A stretch of 64,000 nucleotides of DNA, from the NCBI GenBank assembly GCA_965205045.1, contig OZ242031.1:1550001-1614000 (forward strand). Direction: 5' to 3'. This DNA comes from UBA6522 sp965205045. Its GTDB lineage: Bacteria; Pseudomonadota; Gammaproteobacteria; Steroidobacterales; Rariloculaceae. Below are positions 34,251 to 42,723 of the stretch, in pieces (the first letter of the stretch is position 1; each line of letters begins with the position of its first letter). The position numbers and the translations under genes are program-made. Under the pieces are notes generated by a model that saw nothing but the letters and a program-made list of their open reading frames with translations, searched no databases and was not told where the DNA came from.

Positions 34251-35271
34251 CGGCATGCCGCCGAAACCCCTGCAGGTTCGCATTCGCCTGCCCGCACTGT
34301 GGCTGTTGGCCGTTCTGCTGGGGGTCGCCTCTGTCGTGGCGCTCGCCAGCGGCGCTGTGCCGATTTCATTGATGGCCATACTGAGCGGGCAGGAATCCGG
34401 ACTGGAACGCACGATATTTTCGGAGATTCGGGTCCCGAGAGTTGTGCTGGCGGGATTCGTGGGCGCGGCCCTTGCGCTTTCCGGCGCCGCGCTGCAGGGG
34501 CTGTTTCGCAATCCGCTGGCCGATCCGGGCCTGATCGGGGTGTCCAGCGGCGCGGCGCTTGGCGCTGTTTCGATGATCGTCATGGGACCGGCGTTGGGAT
34601 TGACCGGCGCGGTCGCGGCCTACTCCCTGCCGCTGGCCGCGATAACGGGCGCGGTCGCCGTCACCCTGTTTCTGTACGCATTCTCCAGCCGGTTCGGCCG
34701 GTTCAGCATCGTCACCATTCTGCTCGTCGGCATCGCCATCAACGCGCTGGCGACCGTCGGAATCGGCTTGTTTCAGTTCCTGAGCGACGACGCGGGCCTG
34801 CGCACGCTGACATTCTGGATGATGGGGAGTTTCGGCCGCGCCATGTGGACGACGGTTCTGCCCGCGATTGCAGTGATGGCGGCGGCGGCCGCTCCGATAC
34901 TGCTTCTGGGCCGCCACCTCGATGCGTTGCAGCTCGGCGAGGCAGAAGCCTTCCACGTTGGCGTCGACGTGACGCGGGTGAAGCGGTACGTCATTCTCTG
35001 TTCGGCCGTCGCCGTGGGCGCCGGGGTGGCACTTTCGGGGATCGTGGGATTCGTCGGCCTGGTGGTTCCGCACCTGGTGCGCCTCGCCCTGGGGCCGGCG
35101 CATCGGTACGTGTTGCCGGGCGCCGTGCTGCTGGGCGCCTCGCTTACGATGCTTGCCGACGCGGTGTCGCGAACCGTCTTGTCGCCGGCGGAAATCCCCG
35201 TCAGCCTGGTAACGAGCGCGCTGGGCGCGCCCTTCTTTCTCTGGCTGATTTCATCGGTGCGTCCGCGATGA
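34225..35271 (+). CDS. hmuU: Heme ABC transporter permease (FecCD family)
   Basis: 348-residue permease with about ten helices. Family marks: LLAVLLGVASVVALASGAVP, the helix-3 region ALSGAALQGLFRNPLADPGL followed by IGVSSGAALGA, and the coupling GIVGFVGLVVPHLVRLALGP. The GTG at 34225 overlaps the hmuT stop. Works with HmuT and HmuV to bring heme into the cytoplasm. Its stop overlaps hmuV by ATGA. Confidence 0.93.
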   Translation: MTSLAHTAVGMPPKPLQVRIRLPALWLLAVLLGVASVVALASGAVPISLMAILSGQESGLERTIFSEIRVPRVVLAGFVGAALALSGAALQGLFRNPLADPGLIGVSSGAALGAVSMIVMGPALGLTGAVAAYSLPLAAITGAVAVTLFLYAFSSRFGRFSIVTILLVGIAINALATVGIGLFQFLSDDAGLRTLTFWMMGSFGRAMWTTVLPAIAVMAAAAAPILLLGRHLDALQLGEAEAFHVGVDVTRVKRYVILCSAVAVGAGVALSGIVGFVGLVVPHLVRLALGPAHRYVLPGAVLLGASLTMLADAVSRTVLSPAEIPVSLVTSALGAPFFLWLISSVRPR

Positions 35272-36071
35272 TCCTTCGCGCCCGGCAGGTGAGCCTGCGC
35301 TTCGGGCCCGCGCGCATCCTGACGGACGTGTCGCTGGAAGTGAAGCCCGGTACGGTGACCGCGGTGGCGGGTCCCAACGGCGCCGGCAAGACAAGCCTGC
35401 TGCGGATCCTGAGCGGCGAGATCGAGCCCAGCGACGGCGTTGTGCGATTGAATGGACGGCCGCTGACGAGGCTCAGCCCGGCGCAACAGGCCCGGCGGCG
35501 AAGCGTGATGGTTCAGTCCGCGCCCATGGCCTTCGACTTCTTCGTCGAAGAGGTCCTGGCAATCGGTCGGCGCCAGGGGAGAAATTCCGTTCCCGACAAA
35601 GCCTCGGCGGAGATCGTCGGCGACTGCGGGATCGGGCATCTGATCGGCCGCAAGTACAATTCGCTGTCCGGCGGCGAGCGCCAGCGCGTCCAGTTCGCGC
35701 GGGCGCTGCTGCAGGTGTGGCGACCATCGGCAAGCCGGAACTTGCCGCGCCCGGGGAGGTTGCGCCCGACACCCCGGTACATGCTCCTCGACGAGCCCAC
35801 CGCGAGTCTCGACCTCGCCCACGAACTCCAGATACTTCGCCTGGCGCGGCGCGCCTGCCGGAACAACATCGGCGTATTGCTGGTGCTGCACGATCTCAAC
35901 CTGGCGGCGCGCTTCGCCGACCGGGTCGCGCTGCTTGCGTGCGGCGTCCTGGTCGCGGAAGGGCCGCCCACCGAGGTATTCAGGGACGGAATCCTGAGTC
36001 ACGTATACAGAACGAGCGTTCAGGTCGAACGGCACGAACGGCTTGGCCGGCTCGTCATCCACACCCAATGA
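35268..36071 (+). CDS. hmuV: Heme ABC transporter ATP-binding protein
   Basis: 267-residue ATPase. Walker A is GPNGAGKTSLL, the signature is LSGGERQRVQFARALLQVW, Walker B is YMLLDEPTASLDLAHE, and the H-loop is VLLVLHDLNLAARFADR. A proline/arginine-rich insert of about 20 residues sits between the signature helix and Walker B, a spot where HmuV proteins vary in length. ATG 35268 overlaps the permease stop; the stop overlaps a weaker in-frame start of the next gene. Confidence 0.93.
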   Translation: MILRARQVSLRFGPARILTDVSLEVKPGTVTAVAGPNGAGKTSLLRILSGEIEPSDGVVRLNGRPLTRLSPAQQARRRSVMVQSAPMAFDFFVEEVLAIGRRQGRNSVPDKASAEIVGDCGIGHLIGRKYNSLSGGERQRVQFARALLQVWRPSASRNLPRPGRLRPTPRYMLLDEPTASLDLAHELQILRLARRACRNNIGVLLVLHDLNLAARFADRVALLACGVLVAEGPPTEVFRDGILSHVYRTSVQVERHERLGRLVIHTQ

Positions 36072-36091
36072 ACCGAACAATGGAGGCTGGC

Positions 36092-36394
36092 ATGTTCATA
36101 GCAATGAATCGATTCGACATCGCGCCCGGTTACGAGGCCGGGTTCGAGGACCTGTGGCGGCAGCGGGAGTCGTACCTGTCGGAAGTTCCCGGATTCAAGT
36201 CCTTCGCCCTGCTCAGGGGCCCGCAGGATGAGAATCGCGTACTGTACGCGTCGCTTACCATCTGGGAGTCTCGCGAGGCATTCGAGGCGTGGACGCAGTC
36301 GAGAAGCTTCCGCGATGCCCATGCCCAGAGGAGCGCCCCAACGGGCACGTACCTTGGGCATCCCAACCTGGAGCTGTTCGAAGCCATTCTTTGA
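36092..36394 (+). CDS. IsdG-like heme-degrading/antibiotic biosynthesis monooxygenase (ABM) domain protein
   Basis: 100-residue ferredoxin-like alpha-beta protein of the ABM/IsdG family: MFIAMNRFDIAPGYEAGFED, LWRQRESYLSEVPGFKSFAL and YASLTIWESREAFEAWTQS. Members next to heme ABC genes open the heme ring to release iron. ATG 36092 is chosen because GGAGG lies six bases upstream; ATG 36068, overlapping hmuV, is possible. A His in RDAHAQ is the likely heme ligand. Last gene of the Fur-controlled operon. Confidence 0.85.
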   Translation: MFIAMNRFDIAPGYEAGFEDLWRQRESYLSEVPGFKSFALLRGPQDENRVLYASLTIWESREAFEAWTQSRSFRDAHAQRSAPTGTYLGHPNLELFEAIL

Positions 36395-36401
36395 AGGGCT
36401 T

Positions 36402-36463
36402 GCCTGGCCTTGCCCGGGTTCGCCCGGGTTCGCCGAGCCTTGCCCGGCCTTGCCCGGCGGCGC
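36402..36463. repeat. Low-complexity tandem repeat
   Basis: Imperfect units of about 9-11 bases around TTGCCCGG(G) and TTCGCCCGGG/TTCGCCGAG repeat from 36402 to 36463, directly after the heme operon. The run can fold on itself and may act as an intrinsic transcription block; it is not coding. Confidence 0.5.
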
Positions 36464-36580
36464 AATGGGTTGAGCGCGCCAGCCAACATCTGTCCAGTGG
36501 AAACGGCCCCGGACGGATGGCGGCAGCTCGAAACGGCCTCAATCCACCTTCCGCCGCCGGGAGAGCGCCGGCGATCGGTT

Positions 36581-37789
36581 CTACTCGTATCTCAGCGCCT
36601 CGATCGGGTCCAGCGCCGCCGCGCGCCGGGCCGGCAACAGCCCGAAGAAGAGTCCCACGCCGAGGCTGAAGGCCACTGCCAGCAGGATCGATTCCGGGGA
36701 GACATGGACGGCCCACCCGGCCGTACGCGACATCAGCACCGCCATGCCCGCACCGGCCGCCACGCCCAGCGCGCCGCCGAGAAGGCACAGCGCGACGGCT
36801 TCGATCAGGAACTGGGTCATGATGTTGAAACGCGTCGCGCCCAGCGCCATGCGAACGCCGATTTCCCGGGTACGCTCGGTGACGGAGACCAGCATGATGT
36901 TCATGATGCCGATCCCACCCACCAGCAGGCTCACGCCCGCGATGCTCGCCAGCAGCATGGTGAATGTCTGCTGAGCCGCTTCGCGGGTTTCCAGGAATTG
37001 CCTGCTGTCGTAGATGGCGAAATCGTTGGGCATGCCGGGAAGGATATTGTGTTCGGCGCGAAGTACGCGTTCCACGTCCACCATGGCGGTTTCCAGAGAC
37101 ACGTCGGGCACCACGCGCACGCTGATGTCCTCCAGATCCTCCGAGCCGAAAACTCGGGTCTCGGCGGTTCGGACCGGCAGAAAGAAATTCTGATCCGGAC
37201 TGTTCCAGTCCCCGCCGATTTCTTCGAAGATGCCGACCACGGTGAATGGAATGCCGCGCACGAAGACCCGCTCGCCCAGCAGGTCCGGCGGATTGTCGAT
37301 TTGCAGGTATTGCGGAATCGACGCTCCGGCCACGGCGACACGCTGGCGCGCCCGGTCTTCGGCTTCGGTAAACATGCGGCCGTAGCGCACGCCGTAGTTG
37401 AAGATATCGGCGTAGTCGGCCGTGGTGCCGACCAGCCGGGTGTTTGAATTTCGACCGTCGTAGGTAATCTGGCCGCGGTCCTCCAGCGTGGGAACGACGG
37501 CGTCGAGATGCCGGGCATGTTCGCGCAGCGCCCAGACATCCTCGACTTCGAGCGTGAGCGCGTCGCGGGCGACACCGCGCAGGAACCAGGTTTCGGCGGT
37601 GATGTTGAGCACGTTGGCGCCCAGCGCGTCGATCTGCGCCTCGATCTGCTGCTGGGCTCCGGAGCCCGCGGCCAACATGGTGATGACGGCCGCCACGCCG
37701 ATGATGATGCCCAGCATGGTCAGGCACGAGCGAATGATATTGGCCCTGATGGACTGCAGGGCAACTCTCAGGATCTCGCCTAACAGCAT
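36581..37789 (-). CDS. ABC transporter permease, MacB/FtsX type
   Basis: 402-residue permease. ATG 37789 has AGGGGG nearby and begins MLLGEILRVALQSIRANIIR, then TM1 (SCLTMLGIIIGVAAVITML). The MacB periplasmic domain occupies about residues 50-265. Three C-terminal helices start at LLASIAGVSLLVGGIGIMNI and include SVTERTREIGVRMALGATRF. No ATPase gene adjoins; the aldehyde dehydrogenase is next upstream. Together with the permease at 11235 this makes two such subunits without ATPases in the window. Confidence 0.88.
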   Translation of the reverse strand: MLLGEILRVALQSIRANIIRSCLTMLGIIIGVAAVITMLAAGSGAQQQIEAQIDALGANVLNITAETWFLRGVARDALTLEVEDVWALREHARHLDAVVPTLEDRGQITYDGRNSNTRLVGTTADYADIFNYGVRYGRMFTEAEDRARQRVAVAGASIPQYLQIDNPPDLLGERVFVRGIPFTVVGIFEEIGGDWNSPDQNFFLPVRTAETRVFGSEDLEDISVRVVPDVSLETAMVDVERVLRAEHNILPGMPNDFAIYDSRQFLETREAAQQTFTMLLASIAGVSLLVGGIGIMNIMLVSVTERTREIGVRMALGATRFNIMTQFLIEAVALCLLGGALGVAAGAGMAVLMSRTAGWAVHVSPESILLAVAFSLGVGLFFGLLPARRAAALDPIEALRYE

Positions 37790-37820
37790 TGTCGTTCCCC
37801 CTCGCCGATCAGCGTCGTCT

Positions 37821-37929
37821 GCGCCACTCGAAGGTGTGCCGCCGCTTCGCGATCGCGTCCCGACATGCCGCCAAGACTCGTCAAGGTCGATGAGCGCCAC
37901 TCGAAGGTGTGCCGCCGCTTCGCGATCGC
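37821..37929. repeat. 36-base direct repeat with 73-base spacing
   Basis: GCGCCACTCGAAGGTGTGCC continuing GCCGCTTCGCGATCGC is present at 37821-37856 and again, identical, at 37894-37929. It lies in the gene-free stretch between the FtsX permease and the aldehyde dehydrogenase. The start-to-start distance of 73 bases equals that of the hmuT-hmuU repeat, although the sequences differ. Confidence 0.75.
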
Positions 37930-37976
37930 CCCCGCGGCCCGCGATCTCATGGCTTCGATATCCCCGCTCGGCATGT

Positions 37977-39416
37977 TCATTGTTTCGACACGCTCACCAC
38001 CTGCGGCTCCATGTAGCCCTTGAGTCCGATGATGGAGTACTGGCGGCCCAGGCCCGACTGCTTGGCGCCGCCGAAGGGCACGTAGGCGGACACGGCCCGG
38101 TGCTGGTTGACCCAGGCGGTGCCCACTTCCATGCGCTCGGCCAGCGCCTTGCCGCGCGCCGGGTCCGACGTCCAGACCGAGCCGCTCAACCCATAGCGGG
38201 TGTCGTTGGCGCGCCGCAGGGCGTCCTCCGGATCGGTGAACTTCAGTATGGGCACCACCGGACCGAACTGTTCCTCGCTGACGATCCGGCTGTCGTCGTC
38301 CACGTCGGTGACCAGGGTCGGCGGAATGAAGTAGCCCTGCCGGTCGGGAATCTCGCCGCCGGTGAGGACCGTGGCGCCGTCGTTCTTCGTCTCCTCGAGG
38401 ATCTCCGACACCTTGTCGTACTGCATCCTGTTCTGCAGCGGTCCCAGTTTTGTATCCGGCTCGAGGCCGTTACCGACCTTGGCGGCGTTCGCTTCGTCCA
38501 CCAGCACCGAACACAACTCTTCGTAGACGCTCTCGTGCGCATAGATGCGCTTGACCGCCATGCAGACCTGGCCGCTGTTCACGAAGCAGGCGAAGAACAG
38601 CGACTTGGCGATGGCCTGCGGATCGGCGTCGTCGAGAACGATGGCCGGATCGTTGCCGCCGAGTTCCAGCGTGACGCGCTTTAGGGTCTCCGACGCGGTC
38701 GCCAGGACCTTCTTGCCCGTGGCCACGGAGCCCGTAAACGAGATCTTGTCGATGTCGGGATGCTCGGTCATCCATTGGCCCAGGTCGTTGCCCGCCGCCA
38801 GCACGTTGACCACGCCGGGCGGAAAGACCTGCTGTGCCAGTTCGCCCATCCTGAGCGTGGTCAGCGGGGTGTAGGGCGAAGGCTTGAGGACGACGGTATT
38901 GCCGGTGTAGAGCGCGGCGCTCAGCGATCCCAGCGCCAGCGCGGCGGGCGCGTTCCAGGGGGTGATGATGCCCACGACGCCCAACGGACGGTAGTGCAGC
39001 TCGATGCGGCGATTGTCGTCCTCGAGGAGTTCCTCGACGGGGATTTCGATGCCCGCCATGCCGTCGGCCTGGGCGGTGCCGCGATCGAACTCCGCTACGG
39101 ACTGTCCGATGGGCTTGCCCTGCTCGCGCGTGAGCAGCTCGCCCAGTTCGTGCTTGCGCTCGCGGAGGAGGACGGAATACTGCCGGATCAGCTCTGCGCG
39201 TTCTTCGAAGGACAGCGCGCGCCAGACACCCGACGCCCTCCTGGCGGCAGCTATGGCCTGTTCCAGGTGCTCGCGGCCGGCGGCGGGAGCTATGGCGAAC
39301 ACCTCTTCGGTCGCCGGGTCGATGACGTCCATGAACTCGTTGCCGGCAACGAACTGGCCGTTTATCGTCAGCGCGAAGTCGCGCTGGTATTGCATTCTGG
39401 CAGCAGTCTCAGCCAT
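37977..39416 (-). CDS. NAD(P)-dependent aldehyde dehydrogenase
   Basis: 479-residue ALDH-superfamily enzyme oxidising an aldehyde to an acid. ATG 39416 (MAETAARMQYQ) has GGAG eight bases upstream. Catalytic motifs: VTLELGGNDPAIVLDDAD (general base Glu), FVNSGQVCMAVKRIY (nucleophile Cys), Rossmann ISFTGSVATGKK, and EEQFGPVVPILKF near the C-terminus. The substrate is unknown; sequence resembles the succinate semialdehyde/betaine aldehyde side of the family. Transcribed away from the inverted-repeat element at 39531. Confidence 0.92.
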   Translation of the reverse strand: MAETAARMQYQRDFALTINGQFVAGNEFMDVIDPATEEVFAIAPAAGREHLEQAIAAARRASGVWRALSFEERAELIRQYSVLLRERKHELGELLTREQGKPIGQSVAEFDRGTAQADGMAGIEIPVEELLEDDNRRIELHYRPLGVVGIITPWNAPAALALGSLSAALYTGNTVVLKPSPYTPLTTLRMGELAQQVFPPGVVNVLAAGNDLGQWMTEHPDIDKISFTGSVATGKKVLATASETLKRVTLELGGNDPAIVLDDADPQAIAKSLFFACFVNSGQVCMAVKRIYAHESVYEELCSVLVDEANAAKVGNGLEPDTKLGPLQNRMQYDKVSEILEETKNDGATVLTGGEIPDRQGYFIPPTLVTDVDDDSRIVSEEQFGPVVPILKFTDPEDALRRANDTRYGLSGSVWTSDPARGKALAERMEVGTAWVNQHRAVSAYVPFGGAKQSGLGRQYSIIGLKGYMEPQVVSVSKQ

Positions 39417-39530
39417 CAAGATAACTCCACTCCGCCCATTCCGTGCGAATCCGTCCGAGCGACGATTTTACACTTGTCAGCCGGCGATGCTGCAGTCTTG
39501 GGAAATCTTGATTATGTGGTGATCGTGGGG

Positions 39531-39676
39531 GCACGGGTTGTCCGTGGAACATGTTTGCGCGCTCAACCTCGCCCGCCATCCCTGGCGGGCTCGGATCGGC
39601 GCTCGGCGCTTCTGCCATCCATGGCTCCGCGCCGAGCACACGACGCGCGCAAACATGTTCCACGGACAACCCGTGC
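39531..39676. repeat. Perfect 32-base inverted repeat enclosing nested hairpins
   Basis: The arms 39531-39562 and 39645-39676 are exact reverse complements (GCACGGGTTGTCCGTGGAAC... and ...GTTCCACGGACAACCCGTGC). The 82-base interior folds again: GCCCGCCA-TCCC-TGGCGGGC (39571-39590) and GCTCGGCGC/GCGCCGAGC (39601-39609 with 39629-39637), the latter loop containing GCCAT-CC-ATGGC. The result is a cloverleaf-like structure in the divergent region between the aldehyde dehydrogenase and the amidohydrolase. No coding potential. Confidence 0.9.
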
Positions 39677-39734
39677 GCGCGAGCCAATAGCGTATCGGGT
39701 TCCGGGGCGCGAGCAAAAAACGTATGGGGTCCGA
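39677..39734. repeat. Tandem imperfect 28-base repeat beside the inverted repeat
   Basis: GCGCGAGC then CGTATCGGGTTCCG at 39677-39704 is followed by a diverged copy, GCGCGAGC then CGTATGGGGTCCG, at 39707-39734 (30-base period). The copies lie between the 32-base inverted repeat and the GTG of the amidohydrolase and may hold its promoter region. Confidence 0.6.
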
Positions 39735-39763
39735 GTACGTTAATATTGGTAACATAGAGCGCC

Positions 39764-40639
39764 GTGTCGATTCCCACCTGCAGGGCCCCGGACCCAGATA
39801 CTCGTCAGCCGGCCTACGTTGCGCCGGCGGGGGCTTGCGATGCTCACTGCCATATCTTTGGGCCGGCGGCGGTTTATCCGTACGCGCGGGGGCGGAAATA
39901 CACGCCGCCGGACGCGCCGCTGGAACGGTTCAGGGAACTGCAGGCGACGCTGGGGCTGGAACGGGCGGTGCTGGTGAATGCGAGTTGCCACGGGGTCGAT
40001 AACACGGTGATCCTCGATGCGATCGCGCAGAGCGGGGGGCGTTACCGCGGTGTGGCGAACGTGGACGGCAGCCTGGACGACCGGGCGTACGAACGGCTTC
40101 ATGAGGGCGGGATCCGGGGGGTGCGGTTCAACTTCGTCCAGCACCTGGGCGGGACGCCGGACATGACGGTGTTTCATCGGGTCGTGAAGCAGATCACGGG
40201 TCTGGGCTGGCACGTGGTGCTGCACTTCGATGCCGGTGACCTGCTGGAGTTCAGCGGCCTGCTGGACGAGCTGCCGGTGCCATTTGTCATCGACCATATG
40301 GGCCGTGTGCCCACCGGGGACGGTCTGGAGCAACGGCCGTTTCGGTTGTTGCTGGATACTGCGCGCCGGGAGAATTGCTGGGTGAAGATTTGCGGGGCGG
40401 AGCGGATTTCGTCGGCGGGCCCGCCGTTTACGGACGCGGTGCCCTTCGCGCAGGCGCTGCTGGAGGCGTGTCCCGACCGAATCCTGTGGGGAACCGACTG
40501 GCCCCACCCCAACATCAAGAGACACATGCCCAACGACGGCGACCTGGTGGACCTGATACCCTTGTTCATGCCCGACGCGGCGCTGCGCCAAAAGGTGCTG
40601 GTCGACAATCCCCACAGGCTCTACGGGTTCGGCGGGTAA
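39764..40639 (+). CDS. Amidohydrolase-2 family lactonase (2-pyrone-4,6-dicarboxylate hydrolase LigI-like)
   Basis: 291-residue TIM-barrel hydrolase, start GTG 39764. The N-terminal metal motif is GACDAHCHIFGPAAVYPYAR, followed by RKYTPPDAPLERFRELQATL typical of LigI and sulfomuconolactone hydrolases. Barrel motifs include RGVRFNFVQHLGG, FVIDHMGRVPT and the final Asp in ILWGTDWPHPN. It likely opens an aromatic-derived lactone. The TRAP dicarboxylate transporter genes follow in the same direction, fitting uptake of an acidic substrate. Exact substrate is inferred. Confidence 0.83.
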   Translation: MSIPTCRAPDPDTRQPAYVAPAGACDAHCHIFGPAAVYPYARGRKYTPPDAPLERFRELQATLGLERAVLVNASCHGVDNTVILDAIAQSGGRYRGVANVDGSLDDRAYERLHEGGIRGVRFNFVQHLGGTPDMTVFHRVVKQITGLGWHVVLHFDAGDLLEFSGLLDELPVPFVIDHMGRVPTGDGLEQRPFRLLLDTARRENCWVKICGAERISSAGPPFTDAVPFAQALLEACPDRILWGTDWPHPNIKRHMPNDGDLVDLIPLFMPDAALRQKVLVDNPHRLYGFGG

Positions 40640-40784
40640 GGGGCGATGATGCGCGGGACGGGCAATTTCGGGCGAACCGTCGTGCGAAACGGCGGCGAAA
40701 CGGACCTTGCGGTGCGATTCGAGAGCGATTCCCGAAGACCCACAGGCGGTCGTGGCCACGAGCTGATCGGATGAGGACAGCGCC

Positions 40785-41339
40785 TTGAAGAACCTGGGTG
40801 AACAACTCCACCGGATTTCGTCGTGGTTTGCGGTTGTCGGCGGCATCGTGCTGACCGCCATGGTGGTGCTGGTGGTGATCAGTATCTTCGGCCGCGCGAT
40901 GTTCTCCAGTCCGGTGCCGGGGGACTTTGAGATCGTGGCGCTGGGAACGGCCGTGGCGATCTTCATGTTCCTGCCGTATTGCTACATGCAGAAGGGCAAC
41001 GTGGCTGTGGATATCTTCATTTCGCGGATGCCGCCCGGCGTGCAGCGCGGCATGGACGTGCTCGCGGCGATGTTGTTCGGCGTGGTGGCCGCGCTGTTCG
41101 CCTGGCGATCGGTGTTCGGACTCGCGGATACGGTAAGGAACGGCGACATGTCCATGATCCTGGGCTTCCCGGTCTGGGTCGTGCATCCGTTCGGCGTCGC
41201 GTCGTTCGCGCTTCTGGCGGTTTGCTGCTTCTATACCGCCGTGGAAACGTTCGGGAATCCCGTCGAAGTGCCGGGAACCGCCGTCGAGGCACCGGAAACC
41301 GGCACCGCCGGGATGCCGGGAGGCAACGCCGATGAGTAG
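40785..41339 (+). CDS. dctQ: TRAP transporter small permease (DctQ)
   Basis: 184-residue four-helix membrane subunit: WFAVVGGIVLTAMVVLVVIS, VPGDFEIVALGTAVAIFMFL, PYCYMQKGNVAVDIFISRMP (the conserved central motif) and MSMILGFPVWVVHPFGV. The start is TTG 40785 with GAGGA about nine bases upstream. Overlaps dctM by 8 bases. The periplasmic DctP component is not found in this window. Confidence 0.88.
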   Translation: MKNLGEQLHRISSWFAVVGGIVLTAMVVLVVISIFGRAMFSSPVPGDFEIVALGTAVAIFMFLPYCYMQKGNVAVDIFISRMPPGVQRGMDVLAAMLFGVVAALFAWRSVFGLADTVRNGDMSMILGFPVWVVHPFGVASFALLAVCCFYTAVETFGNPVEVPGTAVEAPETGTAGMPGGNADE

Positions 41340-42651
41340 CCTGCAACTGGCGCTCATCGGGCTGGCGGTGCTCATCGGCCTGCTGGTCATCCGCATTCCG
41401 GTGGGGCTGGCCATGCTCGCCGTGGGCATTTGCGGTTACGTGGCGCTGTCCGGGTTCGACCCGGTGCTCGCCTACATGAAGACGGCGGCCTTCTGGCAGT
41501 TCGCCTCCTACGAGTTCTCGGTGATCCCCATGTTCCTGCTCATGGGTGAGTTTGCATCCCGCTCGGGGCTCAGCCGGTCGCTGTTCTCCGCCGCGAACGT
41601 GTTCCTGGGGCACCGGCGCGGCGGCGTGGCCATGGCCGCGGTGGGCGGCTGCGGCGCCTTCGGGGCGATCTGCGGATCGTCCCTGGCGACGGCGGGGACC
41701 ATGGCGAGGGTGGCGATTCCGGAGCTCGAGCGCTACCGGTACTCGGGCAGCCTGGCCACCGGCGCGCTGGCCGCAGGCGGCACGCTCGGCATCCTGATAC
41801 CGCCTTCGGTCGCCCTGATCATCTACGCCATCGCGGTACAGGCGAATATCGTGCAGATGTTCCAGGCGGCGCTCATTCCGGGCATCATCGGCCTGGTCGG
41901 CTACCTGGCGGCGATCGGCATCTGGGTCCGCATCTTCCCCGAATCGGGGCCCGTGGGCGCCCGTGCCACCGGCGCCGAACGAATCCAGGCGCTGCTGGAG
42001 ACCTGGCCCACGCTGCTGCTGTTCGTGGTGGTTATCGGCGGCATCTACTTCGGCATCTTCGACCCCACCGAGGGCGCCGCCGTGGGCGCGTTCGGCGCCG
42101 GCGCGCTGGCTGTGTGGAAGGGGAACCTGGATTTCCAGGGATTCGTCTCCTGCGTCAAGGACGCGGCCAAGACCACGGGAATGATCTTCCTGATCCTGCT
42201 CGGGGCCGGCTTCCTGAACATCTTCATGGCGCTGACGGGCGTGGCCGACCAGCTCTCAGCGCTGGCGGCGGCCAGCGGGCTGAACCCCTACGTGATCCTG
42301 ATCCTGCTGCTGGTCGTCTACCTGCTGCTCGGCTGCCTGATGGACAGCCTGGCGATGATCTTCCTGACCATCCCGATCTTCTGGCCCATCATGGCGGGCC
42401 TTGATTTCGCCATGCCGGAGGCGGACCTGAAGATGTGGTTCGGCATTGTCGTGCTGATCGTCGTGGAAGCCGGGCTGATCACGCCGCCGGTGGGGATCAA
42501 CGTGCTGATCATCAACCACCATGCGCCCAAGGTGCCCATGCGCGAGACGTTCATCGGCGTGACGCCGTTCCTGCTCTCGGGCGTGGTCCGCGTGGCGCTG
42601 CTGATCCTGATTCCGCCGATCACGCTGTTTCTGCCGCACCTGCTGATGTGA
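41332..42651 (+). CDS. dctM: TRAP transporter large permease (DctM)
   Basis: 439-residue sodium-coupled carboxylate transporter subunit with about 12 helices. Motifs include the family start (LALIGLAVLIGLLVIRIPVG), FLLMGEFASRSGLSRSLFSA, GCGAFGAICGSSLATAGTMA and GTLGILIPPSVALIIYAI, with a late VGINVLIINHHAP. Works with DctQ and an unlinked DctP. The upstream lactonase suggests a role in uptake of an organic acid used in aromatic compound catabolism. Confidence 0.93.
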   Translation: MSSLQLALIGLAVLIGLLVIRIPVGLAMLAVGICGYVALSGFDPVLAYMKTAAFWQFASYEFSVIPMFLLMGEFASRSGLSRSLFSAANVFLGHRRGGVAMAAVGGCGAFGAICGSSLATAGTMARVAIPELERYRYSGSLATGALAAGGTLGILIPPSVALIIYAIAVQANIVQMFQAALIPGIIGLVGYLAAIGIWVRIFPESGPVGARATGAERIQALLETWPTLLLFVVVIGGIYFGIFDPTEGAAVGAFGAGALAVWKGNLDFQGFVSCVKDAAKTTGMIFLILLGAGFLNIFMALTGVADQLSALAAASGLNPYVILILLLVVYLLLGCLMDSLAMIFLTIPIFWPIMAGLDFAMPEADLKMWFGIVVLIVVEAGLITPPVGINVLIINHHAPKVPMRETFIGVTPFLLSGVVRVALLILIPPITLFLPHLLM

Positions 42652-42723
42652 GAGTGAGCGCCGCCGCCGGTGACGCGGGATTGTCGTCACGGGCTGGCGG
42701 TGTCCTGTCCCGCGGGCGGACGA

